This document shows positions 60,885 to 64,000 of a stretch of 64,000 nucleotides of DNA, piece by piece. This stretch comes from Gaetbulibacter_A aestuarii (GTDB lineage Bacteria; Bacteroidota; Bacteroidia; Flavobacteriales; Flavobacteriaceae). Each line of letters begins with the position of its first letter. Within the stretch, counting starts at the first letter, position 1. Under the pieces are notes generated by a model. It was not told where the DNA came from. It worked only from the letters and a program-made list of their open reading frames with translations, and did not search any database. Made by a program: the position numbers and the translations under genes. Where the stretch lies: contig NZ_BAABAY010000001.1 of assembly GCF_039537665.1 (NCBI RefSeq), positions 1,178,001-1,242,000 of the forward strand, in the 5' to 3' direction.

Positions 60885-62720
60885 TTGAAACCACTACTCT
60901 ATCTTGTATTATTCTTTTTATCAAGCATAAGCGTCTCGGCCCAAATAGAACAAAATCTAAAAAGCATAGATTCTATTAAAAAAACGGTGTTAATGCGTGA
61001 AAATTTAGATTCTGTAGAATTTGCCGATGCACAATATGACATTGGTCGATTGTATCGCTTTATCCAAATGGGTGATAGTTCATTTTATCATTATAAAAAA
61101 GCAGAAAAAGTCTACCGTTCCAGAAATGAAAAATTAAAATTAGCAAAGACTTTATACGAGTACGCCATTCTGCAAAAGAATGAAAATGATCTATCGGCAA
61201 GTGAAATAACTTCGATCGAAGTATTGAAAATATTAGATCGACTAAAACAAACGGATATTGTAACTAAATTAAAAGCGGATACTTATTATAACCTAGCCTT
61301 TGTGTTTTTGATGTCTGAACAATACACTAAAGCAACTGAATACATCAATAAATCGATTGATTTAGAGCAAACTATTAAAAGTCACAGTAAATACAGTATT
61401 TCAGTTAGTAAGAGTCTTTTAAGTTTAATTTATAGGAAGCAAAAGGAATATTCGAAGTCCTCTCAAATCATTCTTCAAATTTTAAAATCTAAAACAGTTT
61501 CGAAAGGCCAAGAATTATATTCTGTTCTATTAAGTAATTATGGATATAATAAATTTTTATCCAAGGATAATTCTGGGCTTCCAGATTTGTATTTTGAAGC
61601 CTTATATCTTATTGATAGTATAAATCCTGGGGGAAGTTATAGAACGACAACTATATATGAGCATTTAGCAGAATATTATCAAAGGCAGGGTAATAGAGAT
61701 TCTGCGCTTTTTTATGCTTTTAAGGCGAAAGATGTTGCTGAAAAATTTCATCGAGACGAGATCTTAACGTCTTTAAAACTTTTGTCCAAAATTGAAACCG
61801 GAGACAAAGCCTTAAAATACCTTAATGAATACGTCGAACTTAATGACAGTATCCAAAATACCCAACGCTTGTTACGCAATAAAACCGCGCGAATCCGGTA
61901 TGAAACTCGGGAAAAAGAAAAGCAACTGGCAGAAGTTTCCAAAGAGCGACTCTGGTTGCTCTTTATTTCGATTGGTGTTATTCTCACAGCGATCTTGATC
62001 TACATCGTGATCACCCAGCGTAATAAAAACAAGGAACTCAAATTCATTCAGGAACAGCAGGAAGCCAATGAGGAGATCTATAACCTGATGCTTAACCAAA
62101 GTGATAAAATTGAAGAAGCTCGTGGTATTGAAAAGAAACGTATTTCTGAAGAATTGCACGACGGTGTTCTGGGGCGTTTGTTCGGCACGCGTTTGAGTTT
62201 AGATAGTCTGGTGATGAGTTTGTCGCCCAAAGCTGTGAAAACGATCGGGCCTTATGTAGAAGAACTCAAGACCATCGAACAGGACATCCGCAAAGTTTCC
62301 CACGACCTGAATACCGATTTTGTGTCCGGAGGCGGTTTTAAGGATATTATAAAAACGCTGGTGGATACCCAATGTTTGGCTTACGGCCTGGATCATAATT
62401 TTTCCCATGACGATGATATTGACTGGGATAGTGTACCCAACAAGACCAAAATTCATATCTACAGGATCGTTCAGGAAAGTCTTCATAATATCTACAAACA
62501 TGCCAAAGCAACCACAGTAAAACTCTACTTTAAATTTGATAATCATAAAATTTTAGTAATTTTAGAGGATGATGGCAGAGGCTTCGACCTAAAAAAGGCG
62601 AAGTCCGGCATCGGTTTAAAGAACATGAGATCCAGAATAAAGGATTTTGGCGGTACACTTTCGCTCTCATCAGAAAAAGGAAAGGGTACAACCGTAAAAA
62701 TAATAGCTCCCAAAAACTAA
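60885..62720 (+). CDS. TPR sensor histidine kinase B, paralogue of the preceding gene, TTG start
   Basis: 611 residues, exactly the same length, with phospho-His425 in the same place. TTG at 60885 is the only start that retains the signal peptide (MKPLLYLVLFFLSSISVSAQ); the next Met is at about residue 37. TPR-like region, membrane helix LWLLFISIGVILTAILIYIV, HisKA_3 and HATPase (DDGRGFD, GIGLKNMRSR) as in kinase A. Stretches of 45 or more bases in the kinase core are identical to kinase A, so gene conversion or recent duplication is likely, while the sensor part has diverged. Confidence 0.88.
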   Translation: MKPLLYLVLFFLSSISVSAQIEQNLKSIDSIKKTVLMRENLDSVEFADAQYDIGRLYRFIQMGDSSFYHYKKAEKVYRSRNEKLKLAKTLYEYAILQKNENDLSASEITSIEVLKILDRLKQTDIVTKLKADTYYNLAFVFLMSEQYTKATEYINKSIDLEQTIKSHSKYSISVSKSLLSLIYRKQKEYSKSSQIILQILKSKTVSKGQELYSVLLSNYGYNKFLSKDNSGLPDLYFEALYLIDSINPGGSYRTTTIYEHLAEYYQRQGNRDSALFYAFKAKDVAEKFHRDEILTSLKLLSKIETGDKALKYLNEYVELNDSIQNTQRLLRNKTARIRYETREKEKQLAEVSKERLWLLFISIGVILTAILIYIVITQRNKNKELKFIQEQQEANEEIYNLMLNQSDKIEEARGIEKKRISEELHDGVLGRLFGTRLSLDSLVMSLSPKAVKTIGPYVEELKTIEQDIRKVSHDLNTDFVSGGGFKDIIKTLVDTQCLAYGLDHNFSHDDDIDWDSVPNKTKIHIYRIVQESLHNIYKHAKATTVKLYFKFDNHKILVILEDDGRGFDLKKAKSGIGLKNMRSRIKDFGGTLSLSSEKGKGTTVKIIAPKN

Positions 62721-62729
62721 GATTAATAC

Positions 62730-63404
62730 ATGACAGAAACCATTAAAATTCTGATGATCGATGATCATCCCATGATTATTGAAGGGTATCAAAACACCTT
62801 ACTTTTTACTAAGAAAGAACATCAGGAATTAAAAATTGATATCGCCAACAATTGTGACGAGGCTGTGAAATACATGAATAAAGCCATAGAAACGGCTAAA
62901 CCTTATGATATGTTGTTTGTTGATATCAGTTTACCGCCTTCCAGCGATGGGAGTATGAGTTCCGGCGAAGATCTGGCGGAATATGCCAGAGAGCATTTGC
63001 CAAAAGCCAAAATAATTATACTCACCATGTTCAGTGAATCATTCCGAATTCATAATATCATAAAGAACATCGATCCGGAAGGTTTCCTCATAAAAAGTGA
63101 TCTTACTTCCAGTGAATTGGCCAGTGCCTTTCAGGCTGTTTTGCACAATCCGCCATTCTACAGCGGTACGGTAAATAGTCATATTCGTAAAACTATCGCT
63201 ACCGATGTGGTTATAGATGATAAGAATCGGAAAATTCTTTACCTCTTATCGCAAGGCGTAAAAACGAAAAATCTGGCTGCTCATTTGGATATTTCCTTAA
63301 GTGCGGTAGAAAAACGCAAAAAACAATTGAAGGATCTGTTCGATATTCAGGATGGTCAGGACGAGACCTTACTTGAAGAAGCTCGAAAAAAAGGTTTCGT
63401 TTAA
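62730..63404 (+). CDS. LuxR/NarL-type response regulator
   Basis: 224 residues. Receiver with MIDDHP (Asp11-12) and phospho-Asp65 in MLFVDISLPP; a Ser/Gly-rich insertion (SSDGSMSSGED, about 71-81) follows. The C-terminal HTH reads ILYLLSQGVKTKNLAAHLDIS then LSAVEKRKKQLKDLF. Starts 9 bases after kinase B. HisKA_3 kinases normally pair with this class, so it is the joint output of both sensors. Confidence 0.92.
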   Translation: MTETIKILMIDDHPMIIEGYQNTLLFTKKEHQELKIDIANNCDEAVKYMNKAIETAKPYDMLFVDISLPPSSDGSMSSGEDLAEYAREHLPKAKIIILTMFSESFRIHNIIKNIDPEGFLIKSDLTSSELASAFQAVLHNPPFYSGTVNSHIRKTIATDVVIDDKNRKILYLLSQGVKTKNLAAHLDISLSAVEKRKKQLKDLFDIQDGQDETLLEEARKKGFV

Positions 63405-63506
63405 CGAGAAAATTCATACTAAAAAATCCGTCGAAATGTTAAAAATTCGATGAAGTGTAAATTTTGTTTCACTCGTAACTCCTACTATATCTGACTTTTA
63501 TAATTA

Positions 63507-63530
63507 AACCGTAATACTGTTACGGTTTTT
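63507..63530 (+). terminator. Terminator of the sensor-kinase operon
   Basis: AACCGTAA (63507-63514) pairs with TTACGGTT (63520-63527), loop TACTG, followed by T5. Confidence 0.85.
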
Positions 63531-63630
63531 CCACAGCTTGAAAAGATACCTTATACTTATCTTTGATATATCAACACTTCAAAATTAATTAATCCCTCAA
63601 TTTTTTTTGTTGATAATAGCAATTTACATA

Positions 63631-63659
63631 GTCCCGGGGAGGTGAGAGACCCCCGGGAC
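63631..63659. terminator. GC-rich hairpin downstream of the DUF456 gene
   Basis: GTCCCGGGG (63631-63639) pairs with CCCCGGGAC (63651-63659), the most GC-rich stem in the window. On the minus strand it directly follows the DUF456 stop. Confidence 0.7.
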
Positions 63660-63668
63660 TTCTTCTTT

Positions 63669-64000
63669 TTATACCGAAAATAAGGTGTCTTTGTAATCCC
63701 AAACGGTGCTTAAGAACATTCCAAAGTAGATCACCGCAACGACAAGTTTAATAAATGTAGAGGCCAGAAACCCAACAAAGGATCCTACAGCCGATTTAAA
63801 CGCAATTCTGGAATTAGGAGCGTTCATCATTTCCCCAATAAAGGCTCCCGCAAACGGACCAATAATGATCCCGCCGGGAATAGGCGCGAGTAGTCCAACG
63901 ACGAGGCCAATAGACGTTCCGATCATGCCTGCACGTGTGCCTCCGAAACGTTTGGAACCCATGGCGGGAATAATATAATCCAGAACAAAAATAGCCATAG
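63669..64000 (-). CDS. DUF456 membrane protein (N-terminus beyond window)
   Basis: The frame runs off the right edge; the ATG at 63998 is probably internal. YIIPAMGSKRFGGTRAGMIG and GLLAPIPGGIIIGPFAGAFIGE are diagnostic of DUF456, an inner-membrane family of about 160 residues with repeated Gly-rich helices. Function unknown. The C-terminal 109 residues are in the window. Confidence 0.88.
   Translation of the reverse strand, partial: MAIFVLDYIIPAMGSKRFGGTRAGMIGTSIGLVVGLLAPIPGGIIIGPFAGAFIGEMMNAPNSRIAFKSAVGSFVGFLASTFIKLVVAVIYFGMFLSTVWDYKDTLFSV

Overview
The window reads as a chromosomal segment of an AT-rich member of the Bacteroidota, most likely class Flavobacteriia. The grounds are: promoters of the TTTG-N19-TAnnTTTG type (clearest at the tRNA-Asp gene, rpsP and the small lipoprotein gene near 58.7 kb); few strong Shine-Dalgarno sites; a DnaE with a fused N-terminal proofreading exonuclease; ribosomal protein S16 with a long Ala/Glu-rich tail; and many Sec-signal or lipobox proteins ending in Q or C. 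No species can be named from the sequence alone.

Layout. 1-2135: end of a LysE-like exporter, a catalytically altered MGMT-family protein, Mrp-type Fe-S/ATPase and a NifU-type scaffold. 2222-20608: an anaerobic-type energy block with a HEPN protein, pyruvate:ferredoxin oxidoreductase, a 4Fe-4S ferredoxin, and a long co-directional operon korA-korB-nuoA-B-C-D-H-I-J-K-L-M-N followed by a small conserved protein and a 2Fe-2S ferredoxin. NuoE, NuoF and NuoG (the NADH-oxidising module) are absent from the operon. 20605-30389: mixed housekeeping and accessory genes (DUF1853, a Met/His-rich outer-membrane protein with a Cys-rich companion, SGNH lipoprotein, DUF3050, glutaryl-CoA dehydrogenase, Rieske oxygenase, APC permease, TrmN6, RimM, S16). 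30390-37834: a possible non-coding transcript, DnaE, thioredoxin, ClpP, DUF58.

37917-43110 is an accessory locus: tRNA-Asp, then four tandem copies of a 141-143 bp hairpin-rich repeat, then eight mostly unknown small genes broken up by a decayed repeat copy and closed by another full copy. One gene there is a free-standing EF-Tu domain-III-like protein. 43211-48850: CHRD/cupredoxin lipoprotein, outer-membrane proteins and a CheY-like regulator. 49098-52181: a PAS/GAF protein that stops after its HisKA helix pair with no ATPase domain.

52529-56172 is the strongest candidate for an undescribed system: a 34-residue membrane peptide, a DUF2490-like outer-membrane barrel, a P-loop NTPase with an intact Walker A, and a translationally overlapping ABC-exporter homologue whose own nucleotide-binding domain has lost the Walker A lysine and the catalytic glutamate. 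56355-63404: HAD phosphatase, LacI regulator, then a signalling locus with a small lipoprotein, two equal-length paralogous TPR sensor kinases (both TTG-started) and one LuxR-type response regulator. The window ends inside a DUF456 gene.

How the parts fit: the energy block suggests electrons from pyruvate and 2-oxoglutarate pass to ferredoxin and then directly into an 11-subunit complex I without NADH. The tRNA-Asp locus looks like a repeat-bounded accessory site. All functional links beyond gene family are inference from context.
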